DNA from: Candidatus Chryseobacterium colombiense
Lineage (GTDB): Bacteria > Bacteroidota > Bacteroidia > Flavobacteriales > Weeksellaceae
DNA: 64,000 nucleotides
NCBI GenBank assembly: GCA_029203185.1
Contig: CP119310.1
Coordinates: forward strand, 1,922,001 to 1,986,000
Direction: 5' to 3'
How positions within the stretch are numbered: position 1 is the stretch's first letter; each line of letters begins with the position of its first letter. The notes under the pieces are model-generated. The model did no database searches. It saw only the letters and a list, made by a program, of their open reading frames with translations, and was not told the origin of the DNA. This document shows, piece by piece, positions 16,779 to 26,323 of this stretch. The position numbers were made by a program, and so were the translations under genes.

Positions 16779-17705
16779 TTAAAACTTCAAATCGCCGTTT
16801 ACATCTCTTACAGCCTGAGCTGCCTCAGCAAATTTCAATTGCTCTTCTGCAGTAAGGGTAATGTTTACGATTTTTTCAACACCGTTTGCTCCAATAATAG
16901 CAGGAACACCTAAACAGATATCGTTTTGACCGTATTCACCTTCTAACATCAATGAACAAGGAATCATTTTCTTCTGATCACATGCAATTGCCTGAACCAT
17001 TACAGACACTGCAGCACCCGGAGCATACCAAGCTGAAGTTCCTAATAATTTTGTAAGAGTAGCTCCTCCTACTTTAGTTTCTTCAATTACATATTTTTGT
17101 TTTTCTTCATCTAAGAACTCCGTTACAGGAACACCGTTTCTGGTTGCCTTGCTCAATAAAGGAAGCATACCTGTATCACTGTGAGCTGCAATTACCATTC
17201 CATCAACATCAGAAATAGGGCTTTCCAATGCCTCTGCCAATCTGTATTTGAATCTTGCAGAGTCTAACGCACCTCCCATTCCGATAATTCTGTTTTTAGG
17301 AAGTCCGGAAGTTTTGTGTACAAGATAAGCCATTGTATCCATTGGATTGGAAACCACGATGATAATTACTTCCGGAGAGTGTTTTACTAAGTTTTCAGTA
17401 ACCTCTTTTACGATTCCAGCATTGATTCCGATCAATTCTTCTCTTGTCATTCCAGGTTTTCTTGGAATTCCTGAAGTAATAACCGCTACATGAGAACCCG
17501 CAGTTTTGCTGTAATCACCTGTTGTTCCGGTAATTTTTGTATCAAATCCGTTCAACGATGCTGTCTGCATCAAATCCATTGCTTTCCCTTCAGCAAATCC
17601 TTCTTTAATATCTACTAAAACTACTTCTGAACAGAAGTTTTTCATAGCGATGTATTCTGCACAGCTAGCTCCTACAGCTCCTGCTCCTACTACAGTTACT
17701 TTCAT
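16779..17705 (-). CDS. mdh: Malate dehydrogenase
   Basis: NAD-dependent oxidation of malate to oxaloacetate in the TCA cycle (308 aa, LDH/MDH superfamily). The Rossmann loop is GAGAVGASCAEY at residues 7-18, and acidic D32 indicates NAD preference. Substrate residues are R82 and R88 in GIPRKPGMTREE (Arg82 marks MDH rather than LDH), N120, R151 and the catalytic H175 in AAHSDTG. It is divergent from an operon that handles C4-dicarboxylates and succinate/fumarate, with 394 bp between the two starts. Confidence 0.93.
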   Translation of the reverse strand: MKVTVVGAGAVGASCAEYIAMKNFCSEVVLVDIKEGFAEGKAMDLMQTASLNGFDTKITGTTGDYSKTAGSHVAVITSGIPRKPGMTREELIGINAGIVKEVTENLVKHSPEVIIIVVSNPMDTMAYLVHKTSGLPKNRIIGMGGALDSARFKYRLAEALESPISDVDGMVIAAHSDTGMLPLLSKATRNGVPVTEFLDEEKQKYVIEETKVGGATLTKLLGTSAWYAPGAAVSVMVQAIACDQKKMIPCSLMLEGEYGQNDICLGVPAIIGANGVEKIVNITLTAEEQLKFAEAAQAVRDVNGDLKF

Positions 17706-18099
17706 AATGTATACTTTTTTAAAATTTATTTTTAAAGTTTAGTTCAAAATTTTAACTCCCAAATTTAATGATTCCTGAAAAAGTGGGCAATTTTTCGGGA
17801 ATTTTAATTGTATTTTTAATAAATACTTTAATCCTTACCACAAAGCTCCCCTTCTTTACTGAATTTCTTTATTTATTGAGTATATTTTTGTTAGTTGATA
17901 ATAATTATCATCAATATGGCATACATAATAATTAAAATTATGATTATTAACAGGTATTAACATAAAATTTTTAAAAAAAAGTGCTAATTAAATAAATTTT
18001 CATTAGATTTATATCACCAATTTTTGAAAATTATTGAATTTCATAGAACCGGTTCTCTTTAGAATTTCAAAATGACTCAACCCCACAAAAAATATTATC
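17706..18099. other. Divergent mdh / dicarboxylate operon control region
   Basis: This 394-bp AT-rich region holds no convincing ORF. It contains the Fur-like palindrome at 17896-17910, a nearby AATAATTAAAATTATGATTATT stretch split around 17930-17949, and presumably the promoters of both flanking units. I could not place a clear TTG/TAnnTTTG promoter. Confidence 0.6.
17896..17910. promoter_or_regulatory. Fur-box-like 7-1-7 palindrome
   Basis: TGATAATAATTATCA is an exact match to the 7-1-7 Fur motif TGATAATNATTATCA described for Bacillus-type Fur. It lies 189 bp ahead of the hydrolase-porin-DASS-sdhCAB operon and 190 bp ahead of mdh. The match is striking, but the region is very AT-rich and flavobacterial Fur sites are little known to me, so function is inferred. 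Confidence 0.45.
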
Positions 18100-19149
18100 A
18101 TGAGAAAATTTCCCTTAATTCTCTTTTCATTAGTTCTTTCAATAGGATTGTGGAATCCTTCCGAAGCATGTACAAGAGTTGTGTACAAAGGTCCTGAAAA
18201 TAATGTCATCACAGCACGTTCCATGGATTGGCGTGATGAAATCCCCGCTAATTTGTGGATTCTTCCTAAAGGAATCGCAAGAACAGGAGAAGTAGGATCT
18301 GTTTCTGAAAAATGGACTTCCAAATACGGAAGCGTGGTCAGTACTTCCTGGGATATTGCCTCTTCAGACGGTATGAACGAAAAAGGACTGGTAGCCAATC
18401 TTCTTTGGCTTGGAGAATCTGAATATCCGAAATTCGATCCTAAAGGCAGAAAAAAAGGTATTGCTATTTCACTATGGGCACAATATTTTCTTGATAATTT
18501 TGCTACCGTGAAAGAAGCGGTAGAACAGGCCAGAAAAGAAAAATTCGTTATCGTAAGTGATTATATACCCGGAACCGAAAGATTCACAACTGTTCACCTT
18601 TCCCTTTCTGATGCTTCCGGTGACAATGCTGTTTTTGAATATATCGGCGGAAAACTTATCATTCATCACTCTGCGGAATATAACGTAATGACCAATTCCC
18701 CTATTTTTGATGAACAATTGGCTTTAAATAATTACTGGAAAGGAATTCCCGGAACAGTAATGCTTCCCGGAACCAATCGGGCTGCAGACCGTTTTGTGAG
18801 AGCATCCTATTATATCGATGCCATTCCGAAAACAGCAGATACAAGAACAGCAGTAGCAAGTGTTTTCAGTGTCATCAGAAATTGTTCTGTACCTTATGGG
18901 ATCTCATCAGAAACCGAGCCTAATATTTCTTCTACAAGATGGCGTTCAGTTTCAGACCAGAAAAACCTTGTATATTATTTCGAAACGGTTTTTACTCCCA
19001 ATACCTTTTGGGTCAACCTTAAAGAATTTGACTTAAGCGAAAAAGGAAAAGTAATGAAGCTGGATCTAAGTAATTTTCAAACCTACAACGGAAAAGCAAA
19101 TTCAAATTTCAAAGAATCTACTCCATTTAAGTTTTTAGGATTGAATTAA
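18100..19149 (+). CDS. Periplasmic choloylglycine hydrolase-family Ntn amidase
   Basis: A 349-aa linear-amide C-N hydrolase (penicillin V acylase / bile-salt hydrolase superfamily). The signal peptide ends ...NPSEA directly before C24, so cleavage would expose this Cys as the N-terminal nucleophile, as in exported members. Supporting residues are RSMDW (41-45) and the stretch VMLPGTNRAADRFVRASYY. The natural substrate is unknown; members cleave N-acyl amides including bile-salt conjugates, penicillin V and acyl-homoserine lactones. It is the first gene of a run with a porin, a DASS transporter and sdhCAB, with a 41-bp gap to the porin. Confidence 0.82.
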   Translation: MRKFPLILFSLVLSIGLWNPSEACTRVVYKGPENNVITARSMDWRDEIPANLWILPKGIARTGEVGSVSEKWTSKYGSVVSTSWDIASSDGMNEKGLVANLLWLGESEYPKFDPKGRKKGIAISLWAQYFLDNFATVKEAVEQARKEKFVIVSDYIPGTERFTTVHLSLSDASGDNAVFEYIGGKLIIHHSAEYNVMTNSPIFDEQLALNNYWKGIPGTVMLPGTNRAADRFVRASYYIDAIPKTADTRTAVASVFSVIRNCSVPYGISSETEPNISSTRWRSVSDQKNLVYYFETVFTPNTFWVNLKEFDLSEKGKVMKLDLSNFQTYNGKANSNFKESTPFKFLGLN

Positions 19150-19190
19150 TCTTATATAACAAAAAATACACTCACTAAAACACAAACAAT

Positions 19191-20345
19191 ATGACTTTTT
19201 TTTCAATTAAAAAGAGTCTGTTGCTCTGCTTTATACTATTTTGTTGTAATGCAATCGCACAGATTCCGGACTCTATACAAACCGAACCGAAAGAAGATAA
19301 TGTGAAATACCCTATTCTCCAGATCAAAGGTCTCTTCCAGGCCAGATATCTGGTCGGAATGTCTAAAGATGTGGATGTCAATGGTCTTCATCATTCCGAT
19401 GAATCCGGAGTCAGCAACAATTTTATGGTAAAATATATGAGGGTTCAGGTTCGTGCGCAAATCAGCAAACGTACTGAAGTTGTGGCTCTTGCCAATTTAG
19501 CAGATTTTAAAAACGATCCGAAAGGCAGAGTTCTTGAAAACGCCTATTTAAAATACACCTTCAATCACAAATTAGCCTTAACTGTTGGACAGTTCAGACC
19601 TTGGTTCGGAATTGAAGAAACCTATCCTATTGATATTATTAAATCGTTGGACTGGTCAAATCAGTATACTGAATTCGGGAAACTAGGCTGGACAAGTTTC
19701 CAGATCGGACTTTCTGCAACCGGACAGTTACAACTAGGACAACTTCCTTTTCAGTATGCGGTTTCTGTAGTGAATGGAAATGGAAAAAACCAAGTAAATG
19801 ACAATGATAATGGTAAACAATATTCAACGCGACTGGTTTTTGGTTTAGTTAAAAAATACAATTTTAATCTCGGTTTAAATGGCGGTATCGGCGAGGTTTT
19901 AAGCAAAAGAGTATATGCCGTAGGAATTGATTTGAGCTCTCTTGTTCATTTTGATCCCAAATGGAGTTTAGATATGCAGCTCGAAGCTAAACAGGCAACC
20001 AATCATCCGTTATATTTTGCAGCAGATCCGGAAACAAGACCATCAAATCCCGATGCTTATCTGATTCGTGGAGCATATTTTCTTCCGAATGTACGGTATG
20101 AAATCAATCACAGGAATCTGAGTGCTTTTGAATTATCCTGTCGTTATGAATATTTAGACACCAATTTCAGGTTAAATTCAAATCCGAGACAAACCATTAC
20201 CCCTATGTTCGGTTTAGAATTTTTGAAAAATTATGGTGCAAGGATACAACTGGGAATGCAGTTCGACCGCTACAAATATCAGATACCAAATACCTCTCAA
20301 TACAACAATAATCTATTCATTGTTCAAGTACAAAGTAGATTTTAA
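19191..20345 (+). CDS. Outer-membrane porin (OprO/P-like)
   Basis: A 384-aa protein with a signal peptide (KKSLLLCFILFCCNAIAQ). It is then beta-barrel-like: alternating strands, an N-terminal LQIKGLFQARYLVGMS, many aromatic strand ends, and a C-terminal strand ending in Phe (NNLFIVQVQSRF), the usual outer-membrane insertion signal. It resembles the phosphate/pyrophosphate-selective porin family (VGQFRPWFGIEE). In this operon it would admit the substrate of the DASS transporter encoded 17 bp downstream, most likely a dicarboxylate; that specificity is inferred from context only. Confidence 0.8.
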   Translation: MTFFSIKKSLLLCFILFCCNAIAQIPDSIQTEPKEDNVKYPILQIKGLFQARYLVGMSKDVDVNGLHHSDESGVSNNFMVKYMRVQVRAQISKRTEVVALANLADFKNDPKGRVLENAYLKYTFNHKLALTVGQFRPWFGIEETYPIDIIKSLDWSNQYTEFGKLGWTSFQIGLSATGQLQLGQLPFQYAVSVVNGNGKNQVNDNDNGKQYSTRLVFGLVKKYNFNLGLNGGIGEVLSKRVYAVGIDLSSLVHFDPKWSLDMQLEAKQATNHPLYFAADPETRPSNPDAYLIRGAYFLPNVRYEINHRNLSAFELSCRYEYLDTNFRLNSNPRQTITPMFGLEFLKNYGARIQLGMQFDRYKYQIPNTSQYNNNLFIVQVQSRF

Positions 20346-20362
20346 ACCTTAAAATAACTATT

Positions 20363-21793
20363 ATGAAAGAAATCAACATTAAAGCTATCGCAATTACATT
20401 TGCTATTGCTCTTATCATATGGTTTATTCCAGCTCCGGAAGGCGTTGCAGAAAACGCATGGCATTTGTTTGCTATTTTCGCAGCCACTATTTTAGGAATC
20501 ATTTTAAAAGCTGCGCCTATGGGCACCATGTGTATGATGGCCATTGGGTTTACAGCATTGACACAAGTTGTTGCTCCGGGAGACGCCGGAAAATCCATCA
20601 CAAAAGCACTTTCAGGATTTGGAGATAAAGTCATCTGGCTGATTGGAATTTCATTCTTTATCGCAAGAGGATTTATTAAAACAGGTCTGGGTAACAGAAT
20701 AGCTTTCCTGTTCATTAGAATTTTTGGAAGAAGTTCACTAGGTTTAGCCTACGGATTAGGATTGGCAGATATGTGTCTGGCTCCGGCTATTCCTAGTAAT
20801 ACGGCAAGAGGCGGCGGAATTATTTACCCAATTATGAAGTCGATGGCCATCAGCTTTGATTCTGTTCCTGAAAAACCCGAAACTCATAGAAAATTAGGTT
20901 CGTATTTAACATTAAACAGTTATTATATGAACCTCATCACTTCTTCTATGTTTTTAACAGGAACAGCGAGTAACCCGATGTGTCAGAAGTTTGCAGCAAA
21001 TTTAGGAATCAATATCACCTGGATGTCCTGGGCTGCAGCAGGTTTCATTCCCGGATTGGTAGCTTTTTTCGTAGTGCCTTTGGTCTTATACAAATTATAT
21101 CCACCAGAGTTAAAGAAAACCGGTGATGCTCCAAAAATGGCAGCTCAAAAATTAAAAGAAATGGGGCCTATTTCCAAAAACGAATGGTTAATGCTATTAG
21201 CATTTTTCATTCTATTGGCACTTTGGATTTTTGGCGGAGCGTTGTCAATTGATGCAACCACAACGGCTTTCATTGGTTTAACATTACTTTTATTAACATC
21301 AGTTTTAACCTGGGAAGATGTAAAATCCGAAAAAGGAGCCTGGGATACCATTGTTTGGTTTGCCGTTTTGGTGATGATGGCAAGTTCATTGAATGAGTTG
21401 GGATTCATCGGCTGGTTCAGTGATTTGATTAAAGCTAAAATCGGACACATGACATGGACTGTAGCTTTTCCCGTCATTATTCTTGTATACTTTTTCAGTC
21501 ATTATATTTTTGCCAGTGCTACGGCTCACGTTGCGGCAATGTACGCTGCATTGCTTGGCGTTGGTGTTGCCGTGGGAATTCCGCCAATGCTTTTGGCAAT
21601 GATGTTAGGTTTTATGGGCTCTATCTATGGCGTTCTTACCCACTACGGACACGGACCTGCACCGGTATTCTTCGGAAGTGGCTATGTCGATTTGAAAGCA
21701 TGGTGGCTTCGAGGGTTGGAAATAGGAATTATACTTCTCATCATTTACATGGGAGTTGGTGGACTTTGGATGAAAATTTTGGGATATTATTAA
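20363..21793 (+). CDS. DASS-family (SLC13-like) carboxylate transporter
   Basis: A 476-aa inner-membrane protein with about a dozen hydrophobic helices. Two conserved loop motifs place it in the divalent anion:sodium symporter family: SNTARGGGIIYPI near residue 145 and the TGTASNPM loop near 195, with the second repeat's SATAHVAAMYAALL near 390. Relatives move succinate, malate, fumarate, 2-oxoglutarate, tartrate or citrate. Position between a porin and succinate dehydrogenase suggests uptake or exchange of C4-dicarboxylates. It is close to the plastid/bacterial 2-oxoglutarate-malate translocator branch by motif. Confidence 0.87.
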   Translation: MKEINIKAIAITFAIALIIWFIPAPEGVAENAWHLFAIFAATILGIILKAAPMGTMCMMAIGFTALTQVVAPGDAGKSITKALSGFGDKVIWLIGISFFIARGFIKTGLGNRIAFLFIRIFGRSSLGLAYGLGLADMCLAPAIPSNTARGGGIIYPIMKSMAISFDSVPEKPETHRKLGSYLTLNSYYMNLITSSMFLTGTASNPMCQKFAANLGINITWMSWAAAGFIPGLVAFFVVPLVLYKLYPPELKKTGDAPKMAAQKLKEMGPISKNEWLMLLAFFILLALWIFGGALSIDATTTAFIGLTLLLLTSVLTWEDVKSEKGAWDTIVWFAVLVMMASSLNELGFIGWFSDLIKAKIGHMTWTVAFPVIILVYFFSHYIFASATAHVAAMYAALLGVGVAVGIPPMLLAMMLGFMGSIYGVLTHYGHGPAPVFFGSGYVDLKAWWLRGLEIGIILLIIYMGVGGLWMKILGYY

Positions 21794-21809
21794 TTTAAAT
21801 TGAAAAAAT

Positions 21810-22466
21810 ATGCTGTCAACATTGTCAAGAAAAATGCTGATGTGTCTTACGGGACTTTTCTTAGGGTTCTTTCTGTTGATTCACTTCTTAGGAAACCTTC
21901 AGTTATTTTTACCACAGGAACAGGCGCATCTTCAATTTAATGCCTATTCACATTTTTTGTCGGGAAATATTGTGATCAAAATAGTTTCCTATATTCTATA
22001 TTTAAGTATTATTCTTCATGCTTTGGATGGATTGCTCATTACTTTGAAAAACAGAAAATCAGGAGCAAGTTATCAGTCAGATCATCGGGGAAGAGCCAGT
22101 AAATGGTATTCCAGAAATATGGGAATCTTAGGGACATTGATTTTGATTTTCCTTGTCATTCATTTCCAAAATTTCTGGTATATCTACAAATTTGGGAATC
22201 CTCCCTTGGACGAAAACGGAAATAAAGACCTTTATATTTTGGTTGTAACTGTCTTTAAAGAATGGTGGTATGTGGTTATTTATATCATTTCAATGATTGC
22301 TTTATGTTATCATTTAATTCACGGAATTCATAGCGCAGTCCGAACCTTAGGTTTATTTCATCCGAAATTTGTAAAATGGTTTAAAACTATTGGAATCGCT
22401 TACTCTGTTATTATAAGTACCGGATTTGCCTTGATGCCGATTTATGTATTCTTCACTTACCGTTAA
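21810..22466 (+). CDS. sdhC: Succinate dehydrogenase/fumarate reductase cytochrome b subunit
   Basis: A 218-aa membrane anchor of the single-subunit, di-heme b558 type. Five hydrophobic helices are visible, with histidines in the expected helices (FLLIHFLGNLQLF, SIILHALDGLLI, LIFLVIHFQNFW, LCYHLIHGIHSAVRTLG) that would ligate two hemes and pass electrons to or from menaquinone. It is followed by the flavoprotein and iron-sulfur genes in the usual C-A-B order of Bacteroidota, with 12-33 bp gaps. Confidence 0.9.
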   Translation: MLSTLSRKMLMCLTGLFLGFFLLIHFLGNLQLFLPQEQAHLQFNAYSHFLSGNIVIKIVSYILYLSIILHALDGLLITLKNRKSGASYQSDHRGRASKWYSRNMGILGTLILIFLVIHFQNFWYIYKFGNPPLDENGNKDLYILVVTVFKEWWYVVIYIISMIALCYHLIHGIHSAVRTLGLFHPKFVKWFKTIGIAYSVIISTGFALMPIYVFFTYR

Positions 22467-22478
22467 AATGAAAAAATC

Positions 22479-24395
22479 ATGATTTTAAATTCAAAAATAC
22501 CGGAAGGCCCGCTAGAAAAAAAATGGGAAAATTATAAAAAGACTGCCAAACTTGTCAATCCGGCCAACCGAAAAAAACTTGATGTAATTGTGGTCGGAAC
22601 CGGATTAGCTGGAAGTTCAATTGCCGCATCATTAGGAGAAATGGGATACAATGTAAAATCCTTCTGTTTCCAGGACAGTCCGAGAAGAGCGCATTCTGTA
22701 GCCGCTCAAGGTGGTGTAAATGCTGCCAAAAACTACAAAAATGACGGCGACAGTGTGTATCGGATGTTTGTAGATACCTTAAAAGGCGGAGATTTCAGAG
22801 CCCGCGAAGCCAATGTATACCGAATGGCAGAGTGTTCATTAAATCTTATCGACCAGGCAGTTGCACAAGGTGTTCCTTTTGGCAGGGAATACGGAGGTTA
22901 CCTGAACAACCGCTCTTTCGGAGGTGTACAGGTAAGCCGGACTTTTTACGCAAGAGGACAAACCGGACAGCAATTGCTCTTAGGCGCCTATCAGGCATTG
23001 ATGAGACAGGTTGGTAAAAAAAGTGTTCAGTTATTTTCAAGACATGAAATGCTGGATGTAGTTACGATAGATGGGAAAGCAAGGGGAATTATCGTCAGAA
23101 ATTTAGACACCGGAGAAATAGAAAGACATTCTGCACACGCTGTTGTTTTGGCAACGGGTGGTTATGGTAAAATCTACTATTTATCGACTTTAGCAATGGG
23201 CTGTAACGGTTCTGCTATCTGGAGAGCTCATAAAAAAGGTGCCTTAATGGCTTCTCCCAGCTGGATTCAGGTGCATCCTACTTCTCTTCCGCAATCCGGA
23301 GACTATCAGTCAAAACTAACGTTGATGTCGGAATCTTTACGGAATGATGGCAGAATCTGGGTTCCGCTAAAAGAAAATGAAACGCGAAAACCTAATGATA
23401 TTCCCGAAAACGAGAGAGATTACTATCTTGAAAGACGATACCCGGCTTTTGGAAATTTAGCACCAAGAGATATTTCCTCAAGAGCAGCCAAAGAAAGAAT
23501 AGATGCAGGTTTCGGAATCGGTCCTTTAAAAAATGCAGTCTATCTTGATTTTTCTAAAGCTATTAAAGAACAGGGAAAAGAAAAGATAAAGGAGAAATAT
23601 GGTAATTTATTTGATATGTATCTTAAAATCACCGGATATGATGCCTATAAAGAACCCATGATGATTTCACCTTCTGCACACTTTTCGATGGGTGGACTTT
23701 GGGTGGATTATGAATTAATGACTACCATTCCGGGATTGTTTGCTTTGGGTGAAGCTAATTTTGCAGACCACGGAGCAAACCGATTGGGTGCAAATTCCCT
23801 GCTTCAGGCTTCTGTTGATGGCTATTTTATTGCACCTTATACCATTGCCAATTATTTATCAAATGAAATTCACACAGGAAAAATTTCCACGGACGATATT
23901 GAATTTGAAAAAGCAGAAAATCATGTGAAGCAGCAAATCGAAAGTTTTATCAATATCAATGGAACAAAAACAGTTGACTTTTTTCATAAGACTTTAGGAA
24001 AGCTACTTTATGATTATTGTGGATTAGCCAGAAATGAGCAAGGATTAAAGTTGGCTATTGAAGAAATCCGAAAACTGAAACAGGAATTTTATAGAAATGT
24101 AAAAGTTTCCGGACAGGGAAATTCAATGAATACCGAACTGGAAAAAGCAGGCCGTGTTGCGGATTATTTTGAAATTGGTGAACTGATGTGTTATGATGCT
24201 TTAACCCGTAATGAATCCTGTGGAGCCCATTTCCGTGAAGAATACCAAACACCGGACGGAGAAGCTTTGAGAAACGATGCGGAGTTTCAATTCATTTCTG
24301 CATGGAGCTGGACAGGTGAAAACAATGAGCCTGAGCTCATTAAAGAACCTTTGATTTTTGAAGAAATACAGCCAACCGTGAGAAGCTATAAATAA
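22479..24395 (+). CDS. sdhA: Succinate dehydrogenase/fumarate reductase flavoprotein
   Basis: Catalytic subunit with covalent FAD that interconverts succinate and fumarate (638 aa). The dinucleotide fold is [16 protein letters not shown]. The FAD-linking histidine lies in [17 protein letters not shown], the substrate motif is [12 protein letters not shown], and the active-site Arg region is [31 protein letters not shown] binds FAD. It is somewhat shorter than the roughly 670-aa flavobacterial SdhA I remember, lacking an insert after YLDFSKAI, so it may be a second paralogue. Direction of catalysis in vivo cannot be decided. Confidence 0.92.
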   Translation: MILNSKIPEGPLEKKWENYKKTAKLVNPANRKKLDVIVVGTGLAGSSIAASLGEMGYNVKSFCFQDSPRRAHSVAAQGGVNAAKNYKNDGDSVYRMFVDTLKGGDFRAREANVYRMAECSLNLIDQAVAQGVPFGREYGGYLNNRSFGGVQVSRTFYARGQTGQQLLLGAYQALMRQVGKKSVQLFSRHEMLDVVTIDGKARGIIVRNLDTGEIERHSAHAVVLATGGYGKIYYLSTLAMGCNGSAIWRAHKKGALMASPSWIQVHPTSLPQSGDYQSKLTLMSESLRNDGRIWVPLKENETRKPNDIPENERDYYLERRYPAFGNLAPRDISSRAAKERIDAGFGIGPLKNAVYLDFSKAIKEQGKEKIKEKYGNLFDMYLKITGYDAYKEPMMISPSAHFSMGGLWVDYELMTTIPGLFALGEANFADHGANRLGANSLLQASVDGYFIAPYTIANYLSNEIHTGKISTDDIEFEKAENHVKQQIESFININGTKTVDFFHKTLGKLLYDYCGLARNEQGLKLAIEEIRKLKQEFYRNVKVSGQGNSMNTELEKAGRVADYFEIGELMCYDALTRNESCGAHFREEYQTPDGEALRNDAEFQFISAWSWTGENNEPELIKEPLIFEEIQPTVRSYK

Positions 24396-24428
24396 ATTTT
24401 ATCCATTAACCTCAAAAAAAGAAAAATT

Positions 24429-25178
24429 ATGGATTTACATCTGAAAATATGGAGACAGGAAAATCATCAAAGCACAGGAAAACTGGTAAATTATAATTTG
24501 ACAGACTTAAATCCTCATATGTCTTTCCTTGAAATGCTGGACACGCTGAATGAAAAACTCATCATTGAAGGGGAAGAACCAGTAGAATTTGATCACGATT
24601 GTCGTGAAGGAATCTGCGGACAATGCGGCATGATGATTAACGGATTGGCTCACGGACCTTTGGAGCACACCACGACCTGCCAACTTCATTTACGTTCTTT
24701 TCAAGATGGAGAAACGATTGTAATTGAACCTTTTCGGGCAGCAGCTTTTCCCGTAAAAAAAGATTTAAAAGTCGACCGTTCTGCTTTTGACAGAATTATT
24801 TCTTCTGGAGGTTTTGTTTCTGTGAATACAGGGCAGGCTCCTGATGCTACAGCCATTGCAGTGCCCCACCAAACCGCTGAAGAAGCTTTTGATTCAGCAG
24901 CATGTATTGGTTGCGGAGCGTGTGTTGCAACGTGTAAAAACGGAAGTGCAGCATTATTTACCTCAGCAAAAATTACCCATATGGTTTTGCTTCCTCAAGG
25001 AAAAGAAGAGCGGAGCGAGCGTGTTCTCAATATGGTAAAACAAATGGATAGTGAACATTTCGGCCACTGTTCCAATACTGAAGCCTGTCAAGTCGAGTGT
25101 CCACAGGGAATTTCCGTGCTGAATATTGCAAGAATGAATTATGAATATAGCAGAGCCCTATTTTTTAATAAAAAATAA
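24429..25178 (+). CDS. sdhB: Succinate dehydrogenase/fumarate reductase iron-sulfur subunit
   Basis: A 249-aa electron-transfer subunit. The [2Fe-2S] ligands are CREGICGQCG plus the later Cys of HTTTC. The [4Fe-4S] and [3Fe-4S] ligands are CIGCGACVATC and CSNTEACQVECPQGI. The start MDLHLKIWRQ is typical. It is the last gene of the operon; a strong terminator follows 52 bp downstream. Confidence 0.93.
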   Translation: MDLHLKIWRQENHQSTGKLVNYNLTDLNPHMSFLEMLDTLNEKLIIEGEEPVEFDHDCREGICGQCGMMINGLAHGPLEHTTTCQLHLRSFQDGETIVIEPFRAAAFPVKKDLKVDRSAFDRIISSGGFVSVNTGQAPDATAIAVPHQTAEEAFDSAACIGCGACVATCKNGSAALFTSAKITHMVLLPQGKEERSERVLNMVKQMDSEHFGHCSNTEACQVECPQGISVLNIARMNYEYSRALFFNKK

Positions 25179-25230
25179 ATAGCAATAATCTAAATTGCAG
25201 AATAACAGCAAATAATAATTGTAAAAAATA

Positions 25231-25262
25231 AAAAGCTCTGATTAAAAATAATCAGAGCTTTT
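25231..25262. terminator. Bidirectional terminator after sdhB
   Basis: A 14-bp perfect stem (25231-25244 with 25249-25262) has loop AAAA, core GCTCTGATTA, and T5 after it. It also serves the converging nucleoid-associated gene. Confidence 0.92.
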
Positions 25263-25309
25263 TACTTTCATTGATCTAATAAGATAAATTCATGCGTTGA
25301 AATGATGCA

Positions 25310-26323
25310 TTACACTTCCTTATCAAAATACAACATATAATATTTTCCTTTTTCATCTTCCCCTGTAGCAATCTTCTGGCGATCTCCATGAATATAAATA
25401 TGGAAGTTCTTATCCAGTTTAATGATGCTTTTGAAATGTCTCTGTGTTTTCTTTACTGCAGCCTCACTGATCGGGAATTCTTCTGCAATATTGATCTGCA
25501 TATCCTGTTCGTAATCAGTTTTAAAATTATTAAAACTCTCAATTACATGCTCATCTCCCAATACCTCATTGGCAAATTCATCCAGCTTAAATTCTTCCTT
25601 TTCTTTAAAGAAATTAATGGATTTATTCAGAAAATCGGCCTGATCTGCTTTGGAAACTTCAAATTCCTGAGGCAATTGCTTTGTGATATAATCTTTATAT
25701 ACCATTAAAGCTTCCTGCGTATGAAAATATTCATCATCACGCTGCTTTACTTTTAAAAAGTCTTCAAACCAATAGTACATATCCCCGTTTTTGTTGTTAT
25801 CAACTACAGAAAGTACATATCCGGTTTCTTTATCATTATTGTAAATAAGAGCTGCCTTATCAATTTTTGACAACCCGATTCCCATATCTTTTTCAATTTC
25901 GAAGCTTTCTTCCTGCGGTGATATTTTCAGAAAAGATTCTCTTTTTTCAGTTTTAAAAATACCGATTTTGTCTACTTTTTCACCATTTTCTCTTTCATCT
26001 TCAAAATAAGCCACAAACAGTTCACCACCCTGAACTCTTGGGTTTTCCGCGGCTTCAAAAAGGTGTTTCGCAATGTTTTCAGATTCCCAAAGAAATTTCG
26101 CTTTGTCATCGAAAATTTCAGACACCGCACTATAAATAGGATTATTCACCAGATAAGAATCACTATAGAAATGAAACGTTTCTTCAGATTTGAACGAACC
26201 CAAAAAGTAATTCTCCAGTAATTCCGCCATCCCTTCATCCAGCTGCAATTCTTCCTGAGAAAGCATTAAAGATTCTCCGTTGATTTTATTTCCGACTCTG
26301 TGTACTACGATTTTTGAAAACAT
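25310..26323 (-). CDS. Nucleoid-associated protein (37-kDa NdpA/YejK family)
   Basis: A 337-aa cytoplasmic protein matching the 37-kDa nucleoid-associated family in length and in conserved stretches (IVVHRVGNK at the start; FVAYFEDERENGEKVDKIGIFKTE in the middle; DKNFHIYIHGDRQ near the end). E. coli YejK binds the nucleoid and topoisomerase IV; the role in Bacteroidota is unknown. The protein is highly acidic. It stands alone, with over 400 bp of noncoding DNA upstream. Confidence 0.82.
   Translation of the reverse strand: MFSKIVVHRVGNKINGESLMLSQEELQLDEGMAELLENYFLGSFKSEETFHFYSDSYLVNNPIYSAVSEIFDDKAKFLWESENIAKHLFEAAENPRVQGGELFVAYFEDERENGEKVDKIGIFKTEKRESFLKISPQEESFEIEKDMGIGLSKIDKAALIYNNDKETGYVLSVVDNNKNGDMYYWFEDFLKVKQRDDEYFHTQEALMVYKDYITKQLPQEFEVSKADQADFLNKSINFFKEKEEFKLDEFANEVLGDEHVIESFNNFKTDYEQDMQINIAEEFPISEAAVKKTQRHFKSIIKLDKNFHIYIHGDRQKIATGEDEKGKYYMLYFDKEV

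Noticed and set aside
18172..18240. C24 of the Ntn hydrolase read as a lipobox cysteine
   Set aside because: The preceding residues (PSEA) do not form a lipobox, and the Cys fits the N-terminal nucleophile of the family followed by TRVVYKG.
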